64,000 nt of DNA. Origin: Deltaproteobacteria bacterium (GTDB lineage: Bacteria > Desulfobacterota > Desulfomonilia > UBA1062). Both the position numbers and the translations under genes were made by a program. The stretch is taken from positions 1-64,000 of the forward strand of contig JAHDQN010000008.1 of the NCBI GenBank assembly GCA_018433775.1. Reading direction: 5' to 3'. The notes beneath the pieces are model-generated. The model worked only from the letters and a program-made list of their open reading frames with translations. It did no database searches and was not told the DNA's origin. Of this stretch, positions 42,283 to 50,858 are shown piece by piece (positions within the stretch are counted from its first letter, which is position 1; the number at the start of each line of letters is the position of its first letter).

Positions 42283-42862
42283 CGTGGAAGCTCCTCCGGT
42301 GAATCGGACACGCTCCCAGGCGTTGGAGTGCCTCGTAATGGGCCCTGGTGGGATATCCCTTGTGCTGGGCGAATCCGTACCCGGGGTAGAGCCTGTCCAT
42401 CTGTTCCATATGCCTGTCCCGGATGACCTTTGCAACGATGCTTGCAGCGGATATGGAAGGTTCCAGCTCGTCGCCCCGGACCACCGTGTAGCATCTGCAC
42501 GGCAGATCGGGCGCGACATTTCCGTCGACAACGGCATACAGGGGCTCGAGCCGGAGATTCAGCACCGCCTCTTTCATGGCCTTCAGCGATGCCTGAAGTA
42601 TGTTGATATCATCGATGCAGCGCTCGTCCACCAGGGAGAATCCCACGTGGACGCCCGGCGCCTGCATGATCGTCTCAAAGAGGTGATCCCTGCGGGAAGG
42701 GCTCAGCTTCTTGGAATCCCTCACCAGGCGCCTGAGCTCGTGCCCGGGTGCCATGATCACGGCCGCGGCGGCGACAGGGCCCGCCAGCGGCCCCCTTCCC
42801 GCCTCGTCGATGCCGCACACGGGCCAGCACCCCCGGGCGATGAGGGAATCCTCAAGCGACAT
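42248..42862 (-). CDS. rnhB: Ribonuclease HII
   Basis: A 204-residue RNase HII, which removes ribonucleotides from DNA. The N-terminal GIDEAGRGPLAGPVAAAAV has D19 and E20 of the catalytic site; a third Asp is in AVVDGN and the SAASIVAKVIRDRHME block follows. It lies one base after rplS and overlaps yraN. The order rplS-rnhB-yraN is common in proteobacteria. Confidence 0.95.
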   Translation of the reverse strand: MSLEDSLIARGCWPVCGIDEAGRGPLAGPVAAAAVIMAPGHELRRLVRDSKKLSPSRRDHLFETIMQAPGVHVGFSLVDERCIDDINILQASLKAMKEAVLNLRLEPLYAVVDGNVAPDLPCRCYTVVRGDELEPSISAASIVAKVIRDRHMEQMDRLYPGYGFAQHKGYPTRAHYEALQRLGACPIHRRSFHGVTAIDQKKGQ

Positions 42863-42863
42863 G

Positions 42864-43208
42864 CTAGCGGCGGAGTTCTTTCAGCCGTGCCGCCTTGCCT
42901 CTCTTCGCGCGCAGGTAGTAGAGCTTGGCCCTCCTGACCTTGGCGTGGCTCACCACCTCCACCTTGTCCACAACGGGTGCATGCAGGGGGAAGACCCTCT
43001 CCACGCCCACGGCATAGGACTGTTTGCGGACGGTGATGGATTCGCGGTTGTTGCCCCGGTGACGGGCGATGACCACCCCTTCGAAGACCTGAAGCCTCTC
43101 CCGCGACCCCTCGACGATCCTGGTGGAGACGCGCACCTTGTCGCCGATCCGTATCTCAGGCAGATTGTCCTTCATCTGCTCCTGCTCGTATTTGTCGATG
43201 ATATTCAT
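42864..43208 (-). CDS. rplS: 50S ribosomal protein L19
   Basis: A 114-residue ribosomal protein at the 30S-50S interface. Typical stretches are PEIRIGDKVRVSTRIVEGSRERLQVFEGVVI, VGVERVFPLHAPVVDKVEVV and the basic C-terminus RRAKLYYLRAKRGKAARLKE. Its ATG overlaps the upstream methyltransferase stop as ATGA. Confidence 0.98.
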   Translation of the reverse strand: MNIIDKYEQEQMKDNLPEIRIGDKVRVSTRIVEGSRERLQVFEGVVIARHRGNNRESITVRKQSYAVGVERVFPLHAPVVDKVEVVSHAKVRRAKLYYLRAKRGKAARLKELRR

Positions 43209-43738
43209 GTATTCCCTCCTGCAATCCGGTCTATGGTTATTGAAACGGCGGAACGGACCGACAGATGGTTGAAATCACTCCCCGCGCCGATGGGCTCTAT
43301 GACCGCATCGAGGCTTTCCAGAAGCCTCGGCGCGAGTCCCCAGCCCGTCCCGAACACCAGGCATACATCCCTTGCGGACGCAATACCCCGTGCCTGTTCC
43401 CAGGAAATGCAACCATCCATGCGCGTAGCCGAGGTTCCAACCATATATGCACCGGTCTGCCGTTTTATGTCTTCCAGGTCCTTGACCAGGGTGATCACCT
43501 CAAAGGCCTTTTTCCGTATGGGATTGTACTCGCCTCCATATCCCTGAAGCCAATGATCCATGATCCTCCTGGCGAAAGCCAATTGGACATCGTTTGGATG
43601 AACGATATAAAGCGTATTTATCCCATATGTCAAGCATACTCTTGCAAGATCATGCAAATCCAGATTGGTGATGGCCGTGGCGATCTCCTCCCCGTTCTTG
43701 TCAATGCACGGCCAGTGGAGCAATCCTACATACAACAC
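43205..43738 (-). CDS. SPOUT-type RNA methyltransferase (Methyltrn_RNA_4 family)
   Basis: A 177-residue predicted SAM-dependent RNA methyltransferase with the SPOUT knot. Recognisable blocks are VGLLHWPCIDKNGEEIATAITNLDLHDLARV at the N-terminus, YIVHPN, and VCLVFGTGWGLAPRLLESLDAVIEPIG, which forms the cofactor-binding knot. The family is nearly always encoded between trmD and rplS in delta-proteobacteria and others; its RNA target is unknown. The start is GTG at 43738 with AAAGGAG 8 bases upstream; TTG is the next codon. The 237-base gap to trmD contains no credible gene. Confidence 0.85.
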   Translation of the reverse strand: MLYVGLLHWPCIDKNGEEIATAITNLDLHDLARVCLTYGINTLYIVHPNDVQLAFARRIMDHWLQGYGGEYNPIRKKAFEVITLVKDLEDIKRQTGAYMVGTSATRMDGCISWEQARGIASARDVCLVFGTGWGLAPRLLESLDAVIEPIGAGSDFNHLSVRSAVSITIDRIAGGNT

Positions 43739-43975
43739 TGCTTCATCTCCTTTGTCCTCTCGGCCTCCCGCAACCCGGACTTGAGAAGGGATGCGCGCAT
43801 ATGCGCAACAAGGCCGCATCTTTTAAGGTGCACCGGGTAATGAGACGAAAAACCGGTCCTTCCGGTGCCGCGATGCATGCCGGAGCAGCAGTCAGAGGAT
43901 GATGCCGTTATTCGGCCCGGTTCCGGGGACTCTTCACCGAAGTCGGTGCCGCTCGGACTTGACGAGGGGGCTCCA

Positions 43976-44677
43976 TCACTCCTTGCCCTCCCATTCTCCT
44001 TCCGGCAGGGCCTTCTCAATCAGATCGGGCCTGGTCTCACGGGTCTTTCTGAAGGCCATATCCCGGCGCCATGCCCTGATCTGCTCGTGATTCCCGGAAA
44101 GAAGTACCTCGGGCACGGCCAGTCCCCTGAATTCGCGGGGACGGGTATAATGCGGGTGCTCAAGCAGGCCGTGGTAGTGTGAATCACCGCTTATCGTGGT
44201 GTCATGACCCAGAACGCCCGGTATCAGCCGGGCCACGGCATCGATGATAACCATGGCCGGCAGCTCGCCTCCGGTGAGCACATAGTCTCCGATGGAGAGC
44301 TCCTCATGGACAAAAAGCTCGCTTACGCGCTCGTCGACGCCTTCATAGTGGCCGCAGATGAGGGTGATGACATCGTGCGAGCTCAGGCGCAGGGCGTCCG
44401 CCTGCCTGAAGAGTTTCCCCCGGGGCGTGGTGAGGATCACGTGCCCCCTCTCGGGCAGGTCTTCAAGGGCCGCGGCTATGGGCTCGGGTTTCAGGATCAT
44501 GCCTCCCCCTCCTCCATACGGCGTGTCGTCTACGACCCGGTGGCTGCCGAGACCGTACTCGCGGAGATGTACGACGCGCGCATTCATGTGCCCTCCCTGT
44601 ATCGCGCGGCTCAGGATGCTTTCGCTGAATACCCCGGAAAACATATCCGGAAACAGGGTAATGACGTTGACGATCAT
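43976..44677 (-). CDS. trmD: tRNA (guanine-37-N1)-methyltransferase
   Basis: A 233-residue SPOUT methyltransferase that makes m1G37 in tRNA to prevent frameshifting. Signatures are VITLFPDMFSGVFSESIL, VVDDTPYGGGGGM, ICGHYEGVDERV, SIGDYVLTGGELPAMVIIDAVARLIPGV and the C-terminal GLAVPEVLLSGNHEQI. It lies 19 bases after rimM in the ribosomal operon. Confidence 0.97.
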   Translation of the reverse strand: MIVNVITLFPDMFSGVFSESILSRAIQGGHMNARVVHLREYGLGSHRVVDDTPYGGGGGMILKPEPIAAALEDLPERGHVILTTPRGKLFRQADALRLSSHDVITLICGHYEGVDERVSELFVHEELSIGDYVLTGGELPAMVIIDAVARLIPGVLGHDTTISGDSHYHGLLEHPHYTRPREFRGLAVPEVLLSGNHEQIRAWRRDMAFRKTRETRPDLIEKALPEGEWEGKE

Positions 44678-44696
44678 AGGGGCCTCGAAAAGGGAA

Positions 44697-45203
44697 TTAA
44701 CCGAGCAGGCCTTCGAGCAGCGAGGAGTCGATCACCACGCGTCGCTCCTCCATGGAGATCTCCTTGACGATGTCTCTGGTAGCGGGAATGTAATACTCCT
44801 TGTCCGGATTCACCACGTACACGTCGTTGCTCCCGGTTGAGAAAATCCTGACGATCTCCCCCAGCTCCATGCCCTGCTCGTCCACCACCTTCATGCCCAG
44901 GAGATCTTTCCAGTAAAACTCGTCTTCCTTGAGCGGTTCGAGCTGGCCGGGGGTTATAGAGAGAGGCTCGCCCTTGATCGCCTCGACCTGACCGATATCG
45001 TCTATGCCTTCGAGAGCGAGGACACATCGACCTCTGTGTGGTGTGCAGGAAAGAATCTTTCTGGGTACGCCCTGATCACCGATTATCAGGTGAGTATAGG
45101 AACAGAGTTTTTCAACAGAATCCCCGTACGGGGTGATCCACATCTTTCCCTTGAGCCCCTTGGGGCTCGTGATCCTGGCGATCTCTATGAGATCATGCTT
45201 CAT
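44697..45203 (-). CDS. rimM: 16S rRNA processing protein RimM
   Basis: A 168-residue RimM that helps 30S assembly by binding S19. The N-terminal beta barrel shows IARITSPKGLKGKMWITPYGDS; the PRC-barrel half has EFYWKDLLGMKVVDEQGMELGEIVRI and NDVYVVNPDKEYYIPATRDIVKEI. Its start codon directly abuts the khpA stop. Confidence 0.96.
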   Translation of the reverse strand: MKHDLIEIARITSPKGLKGKMWITPYGDSVEKLCSYTHLIIGDQGVPRKILSCTPHRGRCVLALEGIDDIGQVEAIKGEPLSITPGQLEPLKEDEFYWKDLLGMKVVDEQGMELGEIVRIFSTGSNDVYVVNPDKEYYIPATRDIVKEISMEERRVVIDSSLLEGLLG

Positions 45204-45434
45204 TTACTCGATGATTTCCAGAACAGCCCTCTTTTTGATCTTGGTGGACGCTGCTGTGAGTAGTGTTCGCATTGCCCGTGCGGTGCGGCCTTCCTTTCCG
45301 ATCACCTTCCCCAGATCGGACTTCGCCACTCTGAGCTCGATTACAGAAGTCACCTCACCCTCAACTTCAGAAACAGACACCTCTTCCGGATTGTCAACTA
45401 AAGCCTTGGCAATGTACTCTATTAACTCTCTCAT
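45204..45434 (-). CDS. khpA: KH domain RNA-binding protein KhpA
   Basis: A 76-residue single type II KH domain with the [14 protein letters not shown] loop (GxxG variant) and flanking [16 protein letters not shown]. KhpA proteins bind RNA together with KhpB. It sits between rpsP and rimM, the usual location. Two adjacent ATG codons are possible starts; the second, at 45434, has the better distance (5 bases) to GAGGGG. Confidence 0.95.
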   Translation of the reverse strand: MRELIEYIAKALVDNPEEVSVSEVEGEVTSVIELRVAKSDLGKVIGKEGRTARAMRTLLTAASTKIKKRAVLEIIE

Positions 45435-45457
45435 CATAACCCCTCACCACACAGAAT

Positions 45458-45721
45458 TTATTTTGTGTCCGAACTCTCGATGTCCTGCCCCTTTTCTTTT
45501 ATGAGCTTTTTCACTGCCGGAGTTAGTTGACCCCCTTTCTTCGTCCATTCATTGATCCGGTCCATATCCAGAGAAATGCTCTCCGGCCTGGTCTTTGGAT
45601 TGAAATGGCCTACGATCTCCAGGAATCTCCCATCTCTTTTGCTTCTGGAATCAGCAACAACCACCCGGAAGAACGCCTTCTTCTTCGAGCCGCCGCGAGT
45701 CAGCCTGATACTTACAGCCAT
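45458..45721 (-). CDS. rpsP: 30S ribosomal protein S16
   Basis: An 87-residue ribosomal protein with the standard MAVSIRLTRGGSKKKAFFRVVVADSRSKRDGRFLEIVGHFNP opening. The ATG at 45721 is set by this conserved N-terminus. It is the first gene of the long superoperon running to the DHH phosphoesterase, with a consensus promoter about 40 bases upstream. Confidence 0.98.
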   Translation of the reverse strand: MAVSIRLTRGGSKKKAFFRVVVADSRSKRDGRFLEIVGHFNPKTRPESISLDMDRINEWTKKGGQLTPAVKKLIKEKGQDIESSDTK

Positions 45722-45761
45722 GCGTGTTCTTTCCCCCTTGGTTCGGTATTGGATGTCCACA

Positions 45762-45789
45762 CTTATATTACAAGCCTAAATGTTGTCAA
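45762..45789 (-). promoter_or_regulatory. Promoter of the rpsP superoperon
   Basis: On the minus strand a perfect TTGACA (45789-45784) is followed after 16 bases by TATAAG (45767-45762), about 40 bases before the rpsP ATG. Confidence 0.7.
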
Positions 45790-45861
45790 GCTATTTATCC
45801 CCAAAAAAAGCCTGTGTAAAGGTAATCTTACCGGAGTTTTCCTGTCTGCGGACCCATCTCT

Positions 45862-45891
45862 TTGACAGGGCGGCGCCGGTTATGATAATAT
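45862..45891 (+). promoter_or_regulatory. Promoter of the aminotransferase gene
   Basis: A perfect TTGACA (45862-45867) with TAATAT 18 bases later (45886-45891), or GATAAT at 16 bases. Divergent from the rpsP promoter. Confidence 0.6.
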
Positions 45892-45951
45892 TTTGATTGA
45901 TCGATCGATTCGTTTTCTTGAACATTTTCCGTGTGGTTGAAAGGAGGAGGG

Positions 45952-47211
45952 ATGAGCTTCATTGGCCGGGATACGAAAGAAGGGATCTTCGAACGGTTCT
46001 CCAGTCACGTTTCCCAGGGCAAGGCGGATTTTTTCCGCAGCGTGGGCATCGATTTTGTCTTCGGTAAGCGTACGGGCCCGTTCGTGTGGGACGCCGCGGG
46101 TTCCAGGCGGCTGATCAACTGCCACTGCAACGGAGGGGTGTTCAACCTGGGGCACACCAATCCCGGGATCGTCCGGGTCCTCGTCGAGAGTCTCCGCGAG
46201 CTCGACATAGGCAACCACCACCTGGTGAGCGAGCAGCGGGCCATGCTCGCGCATAGGCTTGCCGAGCTGATGCCGGGCGATATCTCCTGCACGGTGTTCG
46301 GGGTGGGCGGCGGCGAATCCATCGACCTCGCCATCAAGCTCGCCCGGGGGTACACCGGGAGATCCAAGGTCATATCCGCCATTGGCGGTTATCACGGCCA
46401 TACCGGCCTGGCGCTTGCCGCCGGCGACGAGCAGTACCGTTCGCCCTTCGGCGCTTCGCCCCCGGGATTCCTCCAGGTGCCCTTCAATGATATCAAAGTG
46501 TTGACGGCCGAGATCGACCGCGACACGGCCGCCGTGATCTTCGAGACGGTCCCCGCGACCGCGGGCATGCCCATCGCCGACAGGAATTTCTTTGCCCGTG
46601 CAAAAGCGGAGTGTGCGAGGAATGGCGCACTGCTCGTCATCGACGAGGTGCAGACCGGGCTCGGGAGAACCGGAAGCATGTGGGGCATCGACCATTTCGA
46701 TACCGTGCCCGATATCATGGTCATCGGCAAAGGACTCTCAGGAGGTATTTATCCCATGACGGCCGCCTGCTTCAACGCCGACCTGGCGGCCTTTTTCAAT
46801 GATCGTCCCTTTATCCATGTCTCCACCTTCGGCGGGGCCGAGGTGGGGTGCCCGGTAGCGATGGCCGTGCTCGACGAGTGCTCGAAGCCCGAGTTTCTCG
46901 AGCACGTCCGCACCCTCTCCCGGATCTTTGCCCAGGGCTTCAGCGAGCTGAAGAGCCGTCATCCCCAGATCCTCGTGGGTCTGCGCCAGCTCGGCCTCAT
47001 GATGGGCATCGAAATGGTGAACGACTCCTGCGGGCCGGTCATGTCCAAGGCATGCTACGACAACGGGATCTTGAGCGTGTACGCCAACAACTACCCCAGG
47101 GTGAGCCAGCTCCTGCCCCCGCTCATCATCGACGAGGCCCTGGCGTACGAGATCATCGAGAGGCTGGATGCGGCTCTGGGTGATACCGCTGCCTTCCTCG
47201 GACTGGTATAG
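45952..47211 (+). CDS. Class III pyridoxal phosphate aminotransferase
   Basis: A 419-residue PLP enzyme of the acetylornithine/glutamate-semialdehyde fold. The PLP lysine is K260 in VIGKGLSGGIYPM, the cofactor Asp lies in LVIDEVQTGLGRTG and the phosphate loop is in GVGGGESIDLAIKLAR; VSTFGGAEVGCPVA follows. The distribution of motifs fits the general omega-aminotransferase group and I cannot assign a substrate. AAAGGAGGAGGG precedes the ATG at 45952. The gene ends 4 bases before a second gene of unknown function, so both form a two-gene operon. Confidence 0.9.
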   Translation: MSFIGRDTKEGIFERFSSHVSQGKADFFRSVGIDFVFGKRTGPFVWDAAGSRRLINCHCNGGVFNLGHTNPGIVRVLVESLRELDIGNHHLVSEQRAMLAHRLAELMPGDISCTVFGVGGGESIDLAIKLARGYTGRSKVISAIGGYHGHTGLALAAGDEQYRSPFGASPPGFLQVPFNDIKVLTAEIDRDTAAVIFETVPATAGMPIADRNFFARAKAECARNGALLVIDEVQTGLGRTGSMWGIDHFDTVPDIMVIGKGLSGGIYPMTAACFNADLAAFFNDRPFIHVSTFGGAEVGCPVAMAVLDECSKPEFLEHVRTLSRIFAQGFSELKSRHPQILVGLRQLGLMMGIEMVNDSCGPVMSKACYDNGILSVYANNYPRVSQLLPPLIIDEALAYEIIERLDAALGDTAAFLGLV

Positions 47212-47215
47212 CATC

Positions 47216-48199
47216 ATGAATACTGCTGAAAAGATCAGCGTCGATTTGGAGCTCCTGGAGCGATTCGAAGACGGCATCAACCCGCGCAGGCCCCACGAGA
47301 GCGCCATCCCCGCACGGATCATCGGCTACGGGGAGATCAGCACTATCTTCGAGATCCTGGAGCCCCCTCTTGCCGGGTTGGCCTGCAAGCGTCTTCCCGT
47401 CTTCAGGACCAAAAAGGAGATGAGGGAATACGAGCTGCTCTTCCACGAATACAACCGGGTGCTCAGCGAGGAGGTCGGCATCCGGGTGCCCGGGTATGCA
47501 TCCGCCCGGGTGAACCCGCGGAAGGGAAACAGGGTGGTCTACTGTATCCAGGAAAGGCTTCTCCCGGGTGTCATCGCCAACCGGCTCATTCACACTCTGG
47601 ACAGCGATTCCATTGTCGTGCTCTTCCGCGCCGTGCTCGCAGAAATGGCGAAGGTGTGGGAATACAACGCCTCTCAGAACAGGATTCAGCTCGGGCTGGA
47701 TGCCCAGATATCAAACTGGGCCCTGTCGTGCGACACCGTGCCGGGCGTCCTGAAGGAGTGCGGAGCAGAGATGGTCTACATCGACACGAGCACCCCGCTC
47801 ATGCGGATTCGCGGGGTCGAGCAGCTCGACACCGAGCTCTTTTTGCGGGGCGCGCCATCGTTTCTCGTCTGGTTCATCAGGCTGTTTTTTCTCAATGATG
47901 TGGTCGGACGCTATTACGACTTTCACCTGGCTGTGGTGGATCTCCTGGCAAACCTGTTCAAGGAGGGGCGGGCCGACCTCATCGAGCCTCTCATCGACGA
48001 GGCGAACCGGTTCTTTTCCTGCGATGCGTCCGGGCTCGGGGCGAGCCCCGTCACCTGCCGGGAAGTGCGGTCGTACTACCGCGAGGATGCCATGATCTGG
48101 CGGCTCTATCAGGGGCTCAGGCGACTCGACCGGTTTCTCCAGACCCGGCTGCTCAGGCGGCATTACTGCTACATTCTGCCCGGAGCGATCAAGCGCTGA
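47216..48199 (+). CDS. Uncharacterised protein paired with the aminotransferase
   Basis: A 327-residue soluble protein without signal peptide. It starts with a polar region, then a beta-rich part (ARIIGYGEISTIFEILEPPLAGLACKRLPVF), which resembles the N-lobe of a kinase-like or aminoglycoside phosphotransferase-like fold in having a glycine/E-x-S turn followed by a lysine (LACKRLP). A later DTSTPLMRI could be the equivalent of the metal-binding Asp. I do not recognise the family with confidence; from memory it may be DUF6206, unverified. The gene starts 4 bases after the aminotransferase stop, so the two products probably act together. Confidence 0.72.
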   Translation: MNTAEKISVDLELLERFEDGINPRRPHESAIPARIIGYGEISTIFEILEPPLAGLACKRLPVFRTKKEMREYELLFHEYNRVLSEEVGIRVPGYASARVNPRKGNRVVYCIQERLLPGVIANRLIHTLDSDSIVVLFRAVLAEMAKVWEYNASQNRIQLGLDAQISNWALSCDTVPGVLKECGAEMVYIDTSTPLMRIRGVEQLDTELFLRGAPSFLVWFIRLFFLNDVVGRYYDFHLAVVDLLANLFKEGRADLIEPLIDEANRFFSCDASGLGASPVTCREVRSYYREDAMIWRLYQGLRRLDRFLQTRLLRRHYCYILPGAIKR

Positions 48200-48354
48200 G
48201 GTGTGATCGGCAGTGAAGGGCCGGAAGAACAACGGGCCGGGGACGGATGGGCCCCAAGCCGGATACCCCCTGCCTTTTGAGCAAGGGGTGTTCCCTTTCT
48301 TAAGAGCGCTCCGACCCCGGATCTCCCGTTGCCGGCGGATTTCTTTCCCGCCGG

Positions 48355-49344
48355 TCAGCGCTCCTTTGCCGCCTGAAGCAGTTGCTCGGAGATCTCCAGG
48401 CCGAGCTTCTCGGCTATCTGCCGGTCAACGAAGATCTGGAGATCCTTCTGCGCGAGGATTGGGAGCTCCTCGGGCTTCTTGCCCTCGTTGAGGATCGCCG
48501 CGGCCTGCCTGCCCGAGAGCACGCCGATGTGATGGAAGTCGGGTCCGGCATAGAGCAGTGCGCCCTTCTCGTCATAGTTCACGAAGGCAAATACCGGAAG
48601 GTTGTGCTCGGCAGCCACGGCAAAGAGCTCCTTGCCGTGCTCCTGGCTTCGCAGGCCGTAATACGCGTCCAGGGGAATGGCGAAAGAGTCCACCCCGGCA
48701 GCGATCAGCTCGAGGGCGGTCGGTGTCAGGGGGTCGGACTTTCCGATTTCCTTGGTCACCATCGTGATCCCGAGCTGGGGGGCCTTGCGGGTAACCTCGG
48801 TGTTGAACGCGACCGCATTGTCGTCGTCGCTGTAGATCATGCCCAGGTTCTTAATATCCGGCTTGGCCATCTGTGCAAGCACCAGGAAATTCAAGGGGTC
48901 CTGGTACAGGGTCGCCCCGGTGATGCCCGGCGCGGGCTCGGTCACGGACTGACATCCGATCATGGGCGGATTGAAAACACAGGAGAACACTATCGGGATA
49001 CCCGCGCCCATGATCTTGTCCATGGAATACTTGGTGGCCGGGGTGCTGATGGTGAGCACCAGGTCGGGCTTAGCTTCAACGATCCGGGATGCCGCGCTCT
49101 TGATCTTCAGGAGAATGCCCACCTTTTTCCAGAGATTCGCATCGGCGGCAGCATCGATGATCTGCCGGTTGACCGTCAGGTTCTGCCCCTCGACGATCCC
49201 GCTGCGGCCAAGCTCTTCAACGAACCCCCGGTATGCATCGTCGAACGGGGCGATGTTCGATACCTGCAGCACCTCGACGTGGTACGCATAGCAGGGGCTG
49301 ATGAGAGACAGAACCAATAACGAAACAATCCATACCTTCCTCAT
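48355..49344 (-). CDS. ABC-type substrate-binding protein, TrpX/ABC_sub_bind family, paralogue A
   Basis: A 329-residue periplasmic protein with a signal peptide (about 1-20, cleaved after CYAY-like AYA). The mature part has the YHVEVLQVSNIAPFDDAYRGFVEELGRSGIVEGQN opening and bilobed binding-protein pattern of the PF04392 family, with LVLTISTPATKYSMDK, IPIVFSCVFNPP and FHHIGVLSGRQAAAIL. A very similar paralogue lies 290 bases upstream. No permease or ATPase gene is next to them. AAGGAGGAATGT precedes the ATG. Confidence 0.9.
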   Translation of the reverse strand: MRKVWIVSLLVLSLISPCYAYHVEVLQVSNIAPFDDAYRGFVEELGRSGIVEGQNLTVNRQIIDAAADANLWKKVGILLKIKSAASRIVEAKPDLVLTISTPATKYSMDKIMGAGIPIVFSCVFNPPMIGCQSVTEPAPGITGATLYQDPLNFLVLAQMAKPDIKNLGMIYSDDDNAVAFNTEVTRKAPQLGITMVTKEIGKSDPLTPTALELIAAGVDSFAIPLDAYYGLRSQEHGKELFAVAAEHNLPVFAFVNYDEKGALLYAGPDFHHIGVLSGRQAAAILNEGKKPEELPILAQKDLQIFVDRQIAEKLGLEISEQLLQAAKER

Positions 49345-49634
49345 ACATTCCTCCTTCTCCTCAGAGCTAATAATACATTGCCCATAAAGAAAACACTTAA
49401 GCTATCGGGATACGCTACGAATCTCTTAAGGAAACAACATCTTCCCTTTTTTCTTTAGCTCGCCGCTTCTCAACAAACGGGATCACCGGATCCGCAGATC
49501 TCTGCGGCATCGGATTCGTGTCACCTCCATAAGCCTATTTTTGGTCCTATATAACAGGGGTTATGATCATATACAAGATATTTCACTGCCTGTGAATCCT
49601 CCTCATGGTCAGCCTCTTGTTTCGCACATGCCGA
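49345..49634. other. 290-bp spacer between the two binding-protein paralogues
   Basis: No gene is visible. A perfect hairpin CCGCAGA-TC-TCTGCGG lies at 49492-49507 without a U-run. The A+T-rich part near 49375 probably holds the promoter of paralogue A. Confidence 0.4.
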
Positions 49635-50624
49635 TCAGCGATCCTTCGCCACCTCAAGGAGTCTTGCGGGAATATCGATCCCGAGTCTCTCGGCTATCTG
49701 CCGGTCAACGAATACCTGGAGATCCTTCTGTCCGAGTATGGGGAGCTCTTCGGGTTTCTTGCCCTCCTTGAGGATTGCGGCGGCCTGCCTGCCGGAGAGC
49801 ACGCCCATGTGATGGAAATCAGGGCCGGCGTAGAGCAAGGCCCCCTTGTCGTCGTAATTCACAAAGCAGAACACCGGAAGGTTGTACTCGGAAGCCACGG
49901 CAAGAAGCTCCTTGCCGTGCTCCTGGTTACGCAGGCCATAGTAGGCGTCCAGGGGGATGGCAAAGGAGTCAACCCCGGTGTCGATCAGCTCGAGGGCTGC
50001 AGGAGTCAGGGAATCGGATTTTCCGACTTCCTTGGTCGCCATGGTGATCCCGAGCCGGGTGGCCTTGCGGGTGATCTCGGTGCTGAACGCGACTGCGTTG
50101 TCATCGTCGCTGTAGATCATGCCCATCTTCTGGATGTCGGGCTTGGCCATCTGTGCCAGAACCAGATAGTTCAGGGGGTCCTGATACAGGGTGGCGCCGG
50201 TAAGACCCGGCAACGGCTCGATTACGGACGGGCATCCGAGCACGGGCGGGTTTGCCACGCAGGAGAACACCAGCGGGATGCCCGCTCCCATGATCTTGTC
50301 CATGGAATATTTTGTGGCCGGCGTGCCGACGGTGATCACGAGGTCCGGATGTGCATCCGTGATCCGGGATGCCGCGCTCTTGATCTTCAGGAGAATACCC
50401 ACCTTTTTCCAGAGATTCGCATCGGCCGAGGCTTCGATGATCTGACGGTTGATCGTCAGATTCTGTCCTTCAACGATCCCGTTATGGGCAAGCTCTTCCA
50501 GAAGGCCGCGGTGGGTGTCGTCGTAAGCCGCGATATCGGCTACCTGCAGCACCTCGATGTGATACCCGAAACAGGTGCTGAAGAACAAAAGCACCAGCAC
50601 CGGGAAGAACAGTACATTTCTCAT
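49635..50624 (-). CDS. ABC-type substrate-binding protein, TrpX/ABC_sub_bind family, paralogue B
   Basis: A 329-residue periplasmic protein, the same length as paralogue A and roughly three-quarters identical by eye, aligning without gaps. Signal peptide is about 1-20 (MRNVLFFPVLVLLFFSTCFG). Shared blocks include NLWKKVGILLKIKSAASRI, PATKYSMDKIMGAGIP and DAYYGLR. Most differences are conservative and lie on the surface-like polar stretches and near the signal. It has its own AAGGAGG site. A recent tandem duplication is likely. Confidence 0.9.
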   Translation of the reverse strand: MRNVLFFPVLVLLFFSTCFGYHIEVLQVADIAAYDDTHRGLLEELAHNGIVEGQNLTINRQIIEASADANLWKKVGILLKIKSAASRITDAHPDLVITVGTPATKYSMDKIMGAGIPLVFSCVANPPVLGCPSVIEPLPGLTGATLYQDPLNYLVLAQMAKPDIQKMGMIYSDDDNAVAFSTEITRKATRLGITMATKEVGKSDSLTPAALELIDTGVDSFAIPLDAYYGLRNQEHGKELLAVASEYNLPVFCFVNYDDKGALLYAGPDFHHMGVLSGRQAAAILKEGKKPEELPILGQKDLQVFVDRQIAERLGIDIPARLLEVAKDR

Positions 50625-50858
50625 ATAAACCTCCTTCTCTCCACATTGAATGTAATAACAATTACTCTTTCCAGCTATCGGAAAACATGAAAGATATCTT
50701 GAGAACGATATATTTTGGACAGAAGAAATCGGAGATTGCGCCAGGACTGCGGGTCTGCCGGTTCACCCGCGCAGGCCAGGGGGCGTGCGGCCGGGGAATC
50801 CGCCGCCCATAGGCCCTTTCTCGGTGAGAGCGCTATCTCCAGGGCCGGCACCGGGAGA

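Noticed and set aside
43726..44019. 97-codon minus-strand frame between trmD and the SPOUT methyltransferase
   Set aside because: Low-complexity, overlaps the ends of both neighbours and has no start signal.
48332..48354. CCGGCGG/CCGCCGG hairpin after the binding-protein paralogue A
   Set aside because: The stem is perfect but no U-run follows on either strand, so a terminator is not claimed.
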